A stretch of DNA of 64,000 nt from Lineus longissimus (taxonomy: Eukaryota > Nemertea > Pilidiophora > Heteronemertea > Lineidae). Shown piece after piece: positions 44,105-56,723 of the stretch (positions within the stretch are counted from its first letter, which is position 1; each line of letters opens with the position of its first letter). The stretch lies in NCBI RefSeq assembly GCF_910592395.1, contig NC_088320.1, forward strand, positions 3,224,001-3,288,000, read 5' to 3'. The position numbers and the translations under genes were made by a program. Under the pieces are notes generated by a model that worked only from the letters and a program-made list of their open reading frames with translations, searched no databases and was not told the DNA's origin.

Positions 44105-47100
44105 CTATAACTGGGGCTGGTTGCTGAGTTGGCTGTTGACGCGTCTTAAGATCGTGAGTACCACTTCCCTCAAGCTCTGAAATAAGAAAAAAATCAAACT
44201 GGAAATACTCTGTAATGTAATAACCATTTTATAAACGAAGGTACCGTGGTGAATTCTGTTCTCCAAGTTACTTCATCCTGTGACCCTTGATTACTAATGT
44301 CTTTGTTAAATGATATACCTTCACAGCTACATACCTGTGGTTTGCAGTATTCCTCTAACCAGCTGAAGACACATCCAGAAAGTTCTGCAAAGTTGGCAAC
44401 TGATATTGTGGCGTTGAAACTCTGGAACAGGCCATCCATAACCTGTTGAAACTGTAAGGACAAAAGGAGAGATGTCATTAAAATTCTGAATGCATCAATG
44501 GATCAACTGGACCCCAATCAAAAAGAGCATGGTCACTGCTGTTATCAAGTCAAATTTCATGACAACAGATGTTTTTGAACGAAAGTTTTATATCAAAATC
44601 ACCAGAAACATGTATTGTAAGCTTATGTTGCAGTCTAATTTTCAAGCAAATGAAGGAATTCAAGTTTCCAGAGTCACTGTCATCAGCACCTCTGAAGGAT
44701 CAATTTCAGTTTAGGTCCTCAGCCAGGATCAAACTTGGAGCCCACTAGTAAATTTAGTGGTTCACCGTCTCCGAACAGCAAGAAGTTGGCAACTGTGCTA
44801 AAGTGGCGATTCCACAGTAGCAAAAAGTGTACACATTGAAACTCACCACCTGAAATTTGACTTCATCGGAGACCTGATTCTGCCCCGAGACAGGGGTATT
44901 TTTGTGTGCTTTCACGATGTGTTCATAATTCCTGTAAAATAAAATGAACATCATAACAAAGACAAAATGGTAGTTCCATCTCAAAGACAACAATGACTGA
45001 CCTTGTCCAACCCAACACCATTTGTTGAAGAGGAGTTAGATGGCTGAATTTTCATCGATCGTCCTAAACACAATAACCTAAATTGACTATTTGTTGAAAA
45101 TTTCACCAAAATCGGTATTCACTTACGCTTTCATGATTGTTAATGCCATGACTTCTTTCCGCAAGGAATCTAGTTCCTCTTCCTGTTTTTTCTTCTGTTG
45201 GATGAGAAACTGAATGTAGTCGATTGCTAAAAAGTAGAAGAATGCATTGAGAGGTCATCTAGTCCAAATTGGTGCGACTTATTGGGTGGAATGCTGCCAT
45301 TTATAGGACGATCGCAATGAAGGAAAATATTGCAGAGTTACATGAGATGCATTGCATGAGGGCTGAAGAGCATCACTGCCATAGACATATTAGATGATAG
45401 TGTACATGTCATACTTTTAACTGATCCTAATCTGGCTTCAGTATTGGCCCAGTAATGTCGCCTTCCACCAGATATGCTGAAAGAGAACGAACCTCTCTCG
45501 ATACATGTCCAAGAGTACTCACATTTTTGTAGAACAGTCGCTTTGCTGATTTTTGCATTACTCAGGCCATCATCTTTCTGAAATGTTGGCACAAGCGTTT
45601 GTAGGTCATCATATCCTTTCTGAAAAGAAATAATTTTGTAATGAGTCAGTTGTAGGCAGGGAAAAACTGTCCAATTTATACATGCTGATAGTGATATTAA
45701 CTCGAAGGTACAGTATTCCATCCATTTGACGAGTCAAAACATGATGGGTCTGCCCTCCTCTACTGACAATACCATTGCGAATGACAGTCAGGGTATACTC
45801 TATCCATCCATTGAACTAATGCACAATGAACAAATCTGTTTCTGGAGTGAACAGTATTGACCTTTATTGCATCTCGTCTTTTCTGCTCAGCATGTGTATG
45901 TGCCTCCCGTCTCCGCTCTTTATAACTCAGGTTGTATTTACTGTCACTGTCATCCTCTTCATCTGAAAAAGCAAGGAAACTTTTCAGCAGGAAGCAAAAC
46001 TAGTCCACCTACATGTACCATTGAACTTCAAGTAGAACTTTCCATTGCGGACGCCTCTCTATTAGGAACACCCTCTCTATTGAGGACATCGCATTTGGTC
46101 CCATACTGGTATTTCCATTGAATATTATTATATCATTTCAAAAAAATGCGGAGCTCACATCAGGAAAGACAACTGGAGTGCCTGAATGGCCCCAGTGCAT
46201 GGCAGGATGCCACAAGGCCTGTGGCGATCATGACAACAAATAAACTGTATTTATACCTGAATTTTGTGCAGATGATGCACTGGATGCACTAATTCCATGT
46301 ATGGAGCCAGTACTACTAGCCCTTGAGAAGGAGAAAACTTGGGACGAGGTTGGACTGGTTGCCTCCAATTTCATCTCCTGAGACGAACCTTCCATAATCT
46401 GTTCAGCAGCTGCGAAGCTAACCTAGAGCAAAGATTATCAACATATTATAGAGTTGTTTGAATTGAATTGAATTGTTTAAATTGAATTGTTGATTGAAGT
46501 GTTCAGGAACTGTGCGTCCGTCTGTTGACACAAAATTTTATAGACAATTTCGAAAGTGCGTTTAGGCATCTTTTATTGTGAAGATCTAAAGAGATGGTTT
46601 GTTGCTCTGACCCTGGAATTGGACTAGGTGGTACCGGCTTATCTGGCATGCCAAAACGGCAAAACTGCCAAAAAAGGCCTATCGCCATCAACACCATACA
46701 TTTACATGTTAACACTCACAAACGCAATGAAGAAGTACCTTTGGCTTTGCCACGATCTATTCTACTATCACTCTGAATCAGGGCAGAATAGTTAATATTA
46801 TTGAGATCAATTATGTTTTTGGAGCTTGCATTTACAACATTCTTATGTTGAATGCATTATGCATTATGCATGCATTTCACGTACATAATAAGATCGTCGA
46901 CATTTTTAGTTTGTTTTCAAATCACTTTTTCACATGGTAGAGAGGGTTTTCCATTCAATCATTGCGACAATCACATACCTCATGTACGTCTACGGCACAT
47001 AAACGAGACTACAAAACCAACACCAACATGTAAAAAAGGTTTTATTCTTGTTTTTCACCTGATTGCTTTGTTGATGGATCCAGTCGGAATCCTGATCATT

Positions 47101-47109
47101 CGCCGCCAT
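44105..47109 (-). CDS. MLX: Max-like protein X (bHLH-ZIP transcription factor)
   Basis: Eight exons join in frame: 47109-47059, 46422-46257, 45962-45862, 45619-45523, 45226-45127, 44931-44847, 44451-44335 and 44176-44105, giving 262 aa, within the range of vertebrate MLX isoforms. A serine-rich N-terminus leads to an acidic patch (DEEDDSDS), the basic region and helix 1 (YKERRREAHTHAEQKRRDAI), helix 2 (KISKATVLQKSIDYIQFL), then a zipper (KKKQEEELDSLRKEV). The C-terminal DCD-type dimerisation domain contains KANYEHIVKAHKNTP, QVSDEVKFQV and FQSFNATISVANFAELSGCV. MLX dimerises with MondoA/ChREBP and MAD proteins and binds E-box and carbohydrate-response elements in the nucleus. The last residue of exon 4 joins to give QKSIDY; human has QKTIDY. 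The gene is head-to-head with the kinesin gene. Confidence 0.95.
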
Positions 47110-47165
47110 CTTTAGCCGCCAGATGGCAATGTGGAAAAACATTTTGCATCTTTTGTGGACCACCT

Positions 47166-47271
47166 GCTAACGTGGATAGGATATAACAACGATCAGTGTC
47201 GCCATCTGTGACACGAAAGTGGTACTAGAGCAGGTACCAGTAAAGCCATCTACAGGACGTCTGTGTAACCA
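47166..47271 (+). repeat. Interspersed repeat copy 4
   Basis: It matches 42662-42768: CTAACGTGGATAGGATATAA, then CAGTGTCGCCATCTGTGACA, ending in CATCTACAGGACGTCTGTGT. It lies 60-160 bp upstream of the MLX start codon. Confidence 0.8.
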
Positions 47272-47522
47272 TGACGGAGCCTATTTGACGCTGCAGCCTG
47301 GAACCGAGGCCGTATCGAAGGTGGCGAGGTTGATGCAAAGGTGCCTGTTGCTGTCCGACTCCCAATGAAGTCGTTTTTGACGTAATTTTCTGGTCGCAAA
47401 CAAGTCCACCCTGTGGCCTAATGTCATGTCAACAAAATATAAAACTGCCTATGTTTAATCTCAGTTACGTAATATACGGCTTGTGACTATTGTTATGACG
47501 GCGTTGATAATCCTCGTGTGAC

Positions 47523-47537
47523 GTAGCCCGTAGCAAC
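47523..47537 (+). promoter_or_regulatory. RFX X-box (GTAGCC CGT AGCAAC)
   Basis: The site matches the X-box consensus GTNRCC(N0-3)RGYAAC exactly, with a 3-nt spacer. It is 126 bp upstream of the kinesin ATG, within the usual distance for ciliary-gene X-boxes. RFX factors turn on ciliary genes. One match could be chance; binding is not shown. Confidence 0.5.
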
Positions 47538-47662
47538 GGGACCCCATTACGATTGTTTAAACATGGCGGATATTTGATGCTGTAATAGTGTATGAGGGAT
47601 AACTGTGCTGGTGAGTGACATATCTTAGCCTGCTTCAGTGCTTGTGGATAAAGGCAGAAAAA

Positions 47663-50600
47663 ATGACAGAAGAAAACGTTAAAGTGGCAGTCCGTGTGAG
47701 GCCTTTCATATCCTTTTATTAAAAAAAACTTTTGTTGATCTCAATAATCAATGACATTTCTGTCAAAATCCATGAAATCTTCATTCATAGGCCTATCTTC
47801 AATCTTGGTCACTCAATCAGTCAATGATAGCGTGTGATTGATGATACTGCAATGTAGTTTACACATTCCATTTGGCATCCTAAAGGTTGACCATACTCCA
47901 TAGGCACTGTCATTTTTATATTTAAAAGCAATACTAGAACTAACAATGGAGATTTTGAAGCCGACAGAGACTTGTTTGTACTCTATCCAAACAAATTTCA
48001 ACCACCAAAGCCAAAGTCAAAATTGGGGGAGGGGCAAAATGGTACTGTATTGTATTAGTATTAAAAATCTTTGGGCTAAAATCATGGTCAAAAGCTACGC
48101 CCATGCATTCCAGTCAGACATTCAGGTATTTCTCACTTGTTCATGAAAACCAAACCTTTCCTTAACCATTCATACAATGGCCGTGAACGCCAACGGAATG
48201 CGACGCTTATCATGGACATGAACGGGTCTAATACCACAATCAAAGATCCAGAGAATATGAAGGAAGATGGGAGGAAGTTCACTTTTGATTACAGTTACTG
48301 GTCACATGATGGGTGTAAGGAGCGGTCTGATGGATACTGGGAGGCGGACCCCAAACATGCTAACGGAAAGAAGTTCTGTGACCAGGTAAGGCCGTGACGA
48401 TGCTGTTGAATAAAATGTAGTTGCATGCAATTTCTTTTCCAATTGATAGCGCCCTGTAGAAACTATTTAACTTTAAGAATAGCTCAGATTTAACATCATG
48501 AGAGCCAAAACTGACAAAATTGATGTTAAGCTATTGCCCTGAATGCTCTATTTTGGGACTGACAACTGTCCTTAATTGAGAGGTGCCCTGTTTAGAGAGG
48601 TCAAATTGAATGGATACAACTAATTTGGGACCAAAGCTAGTGTCCTTGATGAGAGGTTGTACTTTATAGAGAGGTGTCCGCCAGTGGAGGTTCCACCTGT
48701 ATTTTCATCTTTTTTCAGAAACGGGTCATGGACGATCTTGGGGCCGGCGTCCTGAAGAACGCCTGGGAAGGATACAACTCCACCTTATTTGCATACGGTC
48801 AGACAGGATCTGGGAAGAGTTGGTCCATGGTTGGCTATGGGGTAAACAAGGGAATCGTCCCCATGTTTTGTGAGCAGATTTTTGTCGGCATCGATGCGAA
48901 GAAGGCTGCAGGAGAAAAGATAGAGTTTGAGGTAAGCTTTGCATATTTGGAATGGAATTTGGAAAAGTCTAGATGACATGTTATCATTCTGAAAGCTGCA
49001 TGTCAAAGTGAGCTGTCAATTATGTCCAATTAGATTACCCTCGTTGCTAAATCTGCATAGAAACAGACACACTATTTCTAGTATGAAATGACATTTAGTT
49101 TTATATTTTCAGGTGTCTTTTAGTATGTTGGAGATTTATAATGAGAATGTGCGAGATTTGCTGAACCCTGCCAAAAGTCGTGGCGGGTTAAGAGTCAGGC
49201 AGCATCCCAAGAAAGGATTTTATGGCAAGTATAATGTATATCATCTTATAGCCATCAGAAATAATTCAATTTCCAGCACATATAAATGAGCTGGTCTTCA
49301 AAGATAGGATCAGGTTTGGGATACCTAAGGTCACGTCAACCAATTAGGGTCAAAAGAAGATAACACATTCAGCTTTAGCTTATAATTATGCTTTGCTTAG
49401 TAATAAACGTCAACATTTCAAAATCGCTGCTCCGTTGCTTTGACCTCAATGAAGGACAAGTTGTTTCCTCAATGTGATGGGCCAGTGTCACTTTCCATTG
49501 TATCTAATAGGACAGTTACTCACTTACAGATGATTGTCTGAACTGGCATTATCATATGGGCACTGTTTTAGTCAATCTGAACGTCAGACCAAAATATATT
49601 GTATACATGTACTTTGCTCAATAAAAGTTATTGAAACTATCATCTTGCTCGTTTCACTCAGCTGAGGGATTAAGAGTGGCCGCTGTCAGTAGTTACAAGG
49701 AAATAGAGGCCAAGATGGAAGAGGGAACCACTAACCGGACGGTGGCCTCGACGAACATGAACGCCACGAGTAGCCGTGCTCACACAATCGTCGGTATCAC
49801 GTTTGTGCAGAAGTTCAAGAACGCAGCTGGGGAGGAAACTGCTAAGACCGCTGTGGTCAACTTGGTGGATTTGGCTGGAAGGTAATGCTAATTCCCAACC
49901 TGGGTGATAGGGGCTAGCAAATTGACATAAAATACAACCTGTACTAACATAATCGAGGATAAAAACCAACTCTGAGTAAGAATCTGCTGGCTTATTGTTC
50001 AATTGGTTCTAAGGACAAGGGCCTGTCCCACTTTTTGTAGGACTAGACAGTGCTCCACCACAGGTCATCTTCCCAGGCAAGCCTGGTACCCATACACCTG
50101 GGTGAACGGACTAAAAGACTATGTCAGTACAAAGACACCCATGTTGCTATCATTAACCAACTTCATTAACCCCATGTCTTCCTTGATAGTGAAAGAGCCT
50201 CTAAAACTGGCGCAACTGGGGATCGCCTTCGTGAAGGCTCCATGATCAACATGTCCTTGTCGACGCTCGGTAACTGTATCGCAGCCCTAGCTGACCAGGC
50301 TGGTGGCAAACGGGTCAAAGGTATTGACGGGATTCAGTTTGCATGGTGTTCTGTTTGCCTGGGTGATTACTTGCATGTGTTCACGTATTCTCTCTGTCAT
50401 TGTCACATCAGTGACCTGCATCTCGCAGAATTTTTTAGAATAATTTGGATCTTGAAAAGATATTGGAATCGCATGCTTATCACATCTTATTGTGAGAAAA
50501 ACAGTTTCGACCAAAGCAAGGTAAAACTGTCTATTTTACATGTGTGTCACTTCTTCTTACTTCTTCACTGCACTTGTCTGTTTTAGTGAGCGGGCAGAGA

Positions 50601-53600
50601 GCACAGGCGCCACTGGTGACCGTCTTAAAGAGGGCGCTGCTATCAACCAGTCTCTGTCCACGCTGGGAAATGTAATATCCGCTCTTGCAGATCAGTCATC
50701 TGGCAAAAATGTCAAAGGTAAATATTGTGGCCATAAATATTTCCCGGTTTACCTTACTCTGGTAATTGATCCTATGCATCTAGAGAAACTGTATATTATC
50801 GTCTGCCCGTGAGTATTTTTAAAGAGGTGAATACGTTACATCGTATAAATTTCAATGCCTGTCCTTTTCCAGTGCCCTATCGTGACTCCGTCCTGACAAA
50901 ACTGCTGAAGAATGCTTTGGGTGGAAACAGCAAGACAATTATGGTAAGATAACTAGAACAGTATCTTTGGCCTTTTGCCGCGTGTCATTCTGAAACAACT
51001 TTGTTACAATCTTCCATTGTTTAATGGAATATGTAAAAGCTTCGTTTTGACCACTGATGACTTGGTGAGAACAGTAAACATCTTGGGTTGGTATAAAGTA
51101 TGTCAAAAGAACGTAAGAAATTTGAATTCGATTTTCAGATTGCAGCTGTGAGTCCTGCTGACATCAACTACGATGAATCTCTGGGAACACTGCGATACGG
51201 TAGGTTACGTTTAAAGGAGTTATGGTATTATTTGTTCAATGAGTTTGTTCTCCTCCTGTGTCATTAGTATTAAAGCGAGTAACTGACAAGGTACTAAGTT
51301 ACCTTTTTATAGGTGTAGCATCGTAGTTTCCTTTGCATGGTCAAGTAAATTTGTAATTGTTGTCTGCAGCTGACAGAGCAAAACAAATCAAGACGAAAGC
51401 CTCCGTCAATGAAGATCCGACAGAAAAGTTGATCCGAGAGTTAAAGGAGGAGAACGATGCACTGAAAGCGATGCTGGAAGGCGGCGGTGCAATGGTCATG
51501 ATGAAGGGTGGAGATGGAGATGTTGATGATATGACAGATGCAGGTGAGAGCTCCCGAGATTGAAATAAGCAGAGAAAATATGAAGTGTGTTTTATAAATT
51601 TGAATTTGCGGGAGGTTGATTGTGTAAAATATCTTCGCAGCGTTGGCTGTCTTGGACATGCGAGATATATTACATCATTACCAGGAGCAGGAACATGAGT
51701 TTGTTTGGCTGTGTTTGATCTTGTGTTTCAATGGACCGTTGTATATTTTCCAGAGCGTGAGGCTTACAAGAAACAGATGGAGGAGGAGTATCATGCCCTG
51801 GTCGAGGAGAATCAGCGTGAGATGGAGGAGATGAAGAAAACATTTGAAGAGAAGTTGGCAGCAAGTCATTCATCTGGACAGGTGGGTTTCAATTTTGGAG
51901 TCGACAGTGGGCTTTGCCCTGGAGATTTGATCTTGTTCTCTTGGTGCAGGAAGGTCAACCTAAACTTTCAGTGATAACCAATGAACCATTGCAGAAGTTT
52001 CGCCATTCTTACTTTCTTCGTATTTTCTTCAGTCTGACTTGTTGGAAGAACAACTGAAAAAAAAGAAGACCGTACCGCATATCTCCAACTTGAACTTTGA
52101 CCCCCAGTTGTCTGGCCATATCGTACACTTTGCTGAGGGGAGCAGGCGGATCACAGGCAAGAGAAGTGATGATAGCAACGACATTGTGTTGATGGGACCA
52201 AGGTTAGTAAGGACACTGAAGTGAAAACCTGGCTGTATATTCTGCGTCAAAGAAAATCTAATGGAAATTACAGCTGCTGATTCATTGATGTTTTTTAAAT
52301 TTTCAGTATGCAAGAAGACCATGCTACTCTTGTGAATGAGAAGGGTGTTCTGTTTGTAGAACCTTCAAGCTCCTCCGCCAAGGTGACACACAACGGTGTC
52401 CCGATTACTGAGAAGACCACATTAAAACACAACGATCGCCTCGTCTTTGGCACAAGTCAAATGTACGTCATCATCAATCCAAAGGAGCGGGATAGCTCAA
52501 AGAAGACGTATCCGGACATAACGTATGAGATGGCTTCAGAGGAGATTGCAGCCAACTCTGGTTTTGATATGAAAACCGAGAATAAATCAAAGGGTGAGAA
52601 TTGATCCTTTCGAAAGTTGAGCCCACAACCTGATACCTCCTGTTGATGAGCCTAGCTCCAAGGCTCAGAGGTCCAGGCGGTTTGTTAGTCTGATCCAGTG
52701 AAAGCTGACCATACTCCCTTAGCTTGACAAAAACGAGAAGCTTTTCTAATTCAGGCTATATTTGTTTCAGAGGAAATGTTACTACAAGAGGACTTGGTTG
52801 AAATGCTGCCAGCAGTGGAGGAGGCAAATGCAATCAGTGTTGAGCTCGACAAACGCAAGAAGTTCGAAGTGATGATTGTCTCTCCTGAGGCACGGGGTGA
52901 TCTCAAGGGAAGGAGTGAGGTGTTCGTCAAGACGATTGACATCGACACCGGCCACGAGTGGTTGTGGCCACGACATAAATTCTTCAACCGGAAATACGTG
53001 ATGCAGGAGATGTACCAGAATTATACGGAGGGAGAGGATTGGGAATTGCCACCGGTTGGTATCAGTTATGATTGCGTGATAACTTGGATTAACGGACCAA
53101 GATTAATCAGTCAACTCTTGTTTCAAGAACTGCACTGTTCCAATCAACAGAGTGTCATTACTGATCGACATCACATATTTTGGCAATTTCTGTGTTCTGC
53201 ATAGGCAACATCATAAAAAGAAATTGCAAGTTTTTCCTTATTCTTCAGGAAAAGGATCCATTCGGCGAGGACCCTGACGCCGAGGTCCATATCGGCAGTG
53301 TGAAGATCTGGTTACAGCCACTGTCCTACAAGATCGAGTTACGAGAACAACTAGAGATAACAGACTTCAAGGCCAATGAAGTGGGATTACTGAATGTAGG
53401 TTCATTCTTGTTAAGCCTTCCCCCTGGAAGTGTAGTTCACTTCAGTATTCAAGAAGATCAGAGCATCTGTGCACCTTCAGTAAAGCGAAGATGCTCAAGG
53501 CAACATGTTGTAGGTCAGAGCCTGCCTCTAAGTCTTATTTTCGCATCTGAAGGTTCAGTACCTTGTGTTTTAAGTGAGATCAAAAACCTTTTAACATCTT

Positions 53601-56548
53601 TGCAAAATAGATCAATGCATGCTCCAGCTGCTCAGAGCAGTATGCCATACCATGTATGCAAGACATGAGATATTTAATAGGCGACTCGGAACGGCCTTGC
53701 AGATGTACGCAATACCACATTGGAGCAAATGCCAACAATGGGAAGAGGTTGATTTCACATCGTATAAAAATTTCTCAATATTTTAGGTCGAGGTCATCCC
53801 ATGTGATGCTAAAGGGAAGGAGTACACGGAGCAAGATGATGTTTTCCTTGAGGATCCTCTTGAACTTATTGGTACCGACTGTAACTTTGTTGTGAAATTA
53901 AATAGTGCCAGGGGCTTGCCTAATAAATACACTGTAAGTAAATCAAAGATCATCTTATCAGGCTGTTTAGGTGGTAGAGCCCAATTTTGTCATCATTTCA
54001 TGATCAAGTTTTCTGTACTTACCTTGTTTCAATGCTTCCATACTTCAGGCTGTTTATGCCAAGTATCTGTTCTACTTGGACGATGAGTATTCAACGACAG
54101 GAAAGATTGACAACACAACCAATCCAGACTGGATCCATAAAAAGGTCTTCAGCTATAATCCGGCTACACATGAGGTGAATGATACTTTGATTTGATAGAA
54201 GGGTGTTTGGTAAAATACAAAGTTTATTGAAATGCCAGTGGGGCCAACTTTATAGCAAATTGCAGTTTAACCTTGTCATTCCTTAGTATTAGTCGACCTC
54301 ATGACCATGTCCTTGTCAGTGCTATGGCATCTCTCTTCGTGGCAATCAGCAAGTTTGGTCACTGACCTTAAATCATTATTCACTTGGGTATCTGATAAAA
54401 AGCCACCAATTAGAATTGTCTCATTCTGTATTTCCAGCTAGTCAAATACCTCTCCAACAGTGGCATTATGGTTCAAATATGGGGCCGCCACAAACCGCCG
54501 AAAGGTGCCAAGGCAAGTGGCAGTACCAAGCAGATCCTTCAGTCACAAACCAGCAAGGGAACCATTGCCACTACTGAGAAACATGTTGATGCGGATAAGA
54601 TAAAACTGGCGATGGAGGTCAAGATGCTGCAGAAAAGGCAGGAGAAACTGGAACAGAAATTGGTAAGAACGACTTGTTTTTTTAATCATATCATGCAATA
54701 GCATCCCGCGAAGTTACTATTTATAGCTCACAAGGTCATTTGCATAAGATATTGATGACGTTTTAGTCACGTGACAGGCGGACATCGACACTTATTTCTA
54801 CGCATTTGAGCTTATTTCAAAGTCAATTATCTTTGACCCTGCATTGTTTTTAGCATGAATGATACCATAGAGTCAGAGAGAGAAATATTCAGAACAATTA
54901 TGTAGTATTTCCAACACTCGGACATGTGCCAGATTGAATCTAACTGCCCTAGTTAGAAAGCCTGAATCCATTACGAAACCGCATTATTTGTCCGACATTG
55001 CCTGTAATTCAGCGATGGGGAAATAGAGGGCAGCAGCTGCAGTGACGTCATCTTCACGGAATGCTATTGATCTCGAAGAGAAGTTCATTTGAAATGAGTG
55101 CTGGTTGCAAGATGTATAACCTTGTATTATGCATTGCCAGGAACAGAAAAGACGATCTAAGTCACTTTATAAACTTTGTTCAGAAATACACTGTCTTTAC
55201 ATAAGGCGTGACCTACATACGGTCTCACTCCACAGTTACAACTCAAAACCCGCATCCGTGGTCTCATTTTAGGGTTTTCCCCAGATTTCCTGGTGGCACA
55301 GTCTCACTCCACAGTTGGGACTCTTGGGGATACTATACACAAGACAACTCTTAATTGCTGTGAGCTTGATTGCACTGTTGTATTGGTTTCCTCTGTACAT
55401 GATAGTACATGGTAGTGTGCACAGGTACATTTTGTGCTGCTGTACATGTAAATGTGTACTACTGGTACTATTATCAACAAGTTCTTTAAATCGGCGACTG
55501 TCTTTCTCTTCCAGGCCTGGTTCAGAAAGATGGTGGAGATATCGGACCAGTACAAAAAGAAACGCATCTCCCTGTCCGTGATCAAGGGCGTCCTGGAGGC
55601 CCACTCCCAGGATCAGGCCGAGAAGTGTATGGCACTCATTCCCAAGGAAGCAGGTAAATAGGTAAATAGTTCTATTGCCATGGTTACCAATGTTGTTTTT
55701 CCGAGTACGTGAGCATGATATTTTTAATGTCATTTGGAAATGTTGTTTGTGGCTGTGTTATTTCCTGTCCTGGTTGGTACTGTAATACCACCAATTTCAA
55801 ACTTCGCAAAGAACAAAAATTCTTGCATAAACTTCATGGGTTACTGTAGAGCGTCAAGAAAAAAGGAGTTGTAATAGTTGATATTCTTGCTTCTGGAATA
55901 AAGTTTTTTGTAGTCTACCAACGTTGTCCTCCTTCCATTCGCAGATGATGACGATGACCATGACAACAAATCTCCAAAGAAAGGTGAGATAGTTTACGTT
56001 ATTTTCAAAAGTTTCAATTTAGCTTTAGATATCAGTGTTTTTAGTATTGGCTTCACATTCAGCTTTTAGGAGTTACCTTGTTGACACTTGAAACTTAACT
56101 GAGGGTTTGGTCCCTTTAAATATATACTGGTTAACGGTAGATTTGCCAGAATCTGTTATCCGTGGTTTTTAAGGGGGTCAAAGACACACATTTTGGTTCC
56201 TTAATGTCCTCAATTTCGACATCCTCAATGAATACTGGCAAGTCTACTGTGGTACAAGTATATGAATTTGAATCACCGCCATGAAGATGGGGATACAAAT
56301 CATTTTGCTCAAAAGAATGAACATGTTTAGTACATTGAAGTGAGGGTAGGTGGCTCTGATGGTCAGAATAACTGGTATGGGGTTAATATTTCATGGGTTC
56401 TTAACTTAAGCTATTGGTTTATCACTAATCTCCTTTTATCATGACAGGATGGTTAATTGAATTATAATAATGACAAGTTGTCTAGGTGATTAACTCTGTT
56501 GAAGGCGCTAGTGGATTATTTACCACAGGACACCCCTCTGAAGGAGTG

Positions 56549-56579
<31 letters not shown>

Positions 56580-56677
56580 AAAACATTTTTATAGCACTTA
56601 ACGTTGTTAAAACTTCTAAGCGCTTTACAATTTATAATAAAACATAACATTAATACATGATAGAATAAAAGTCATTA

Positions 56678-56723
<46 letters not shown>

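Larger units (their letters stand above)
47110..47662. promoter_or_regulatory. Divergent MLX/kinesin promoter region
   Basis: 553 bp lie between the two start codons. It contains a 106-bp interspersed repeat copy (47166-47271), an RFX X-box match (47523-47537) and a four-codon upstream ORF in the kinesin leader (ATG 47563, stop 47575-47577). No gene is seen. Confidence 0.5.

Noticed and set aside
47663-47700. GT donor inside kinesin exon 1 (GTCCGT|GTGAGG)
   Set aside because: No acceptor restores VRPFN; the AT-AC pair with a U12 branch point does so exactly.
55269-55733. 154-codon minus-strand ORF
   Set aside because: Antisense to kinesin exon 18 and its intron, no recognisable domain.
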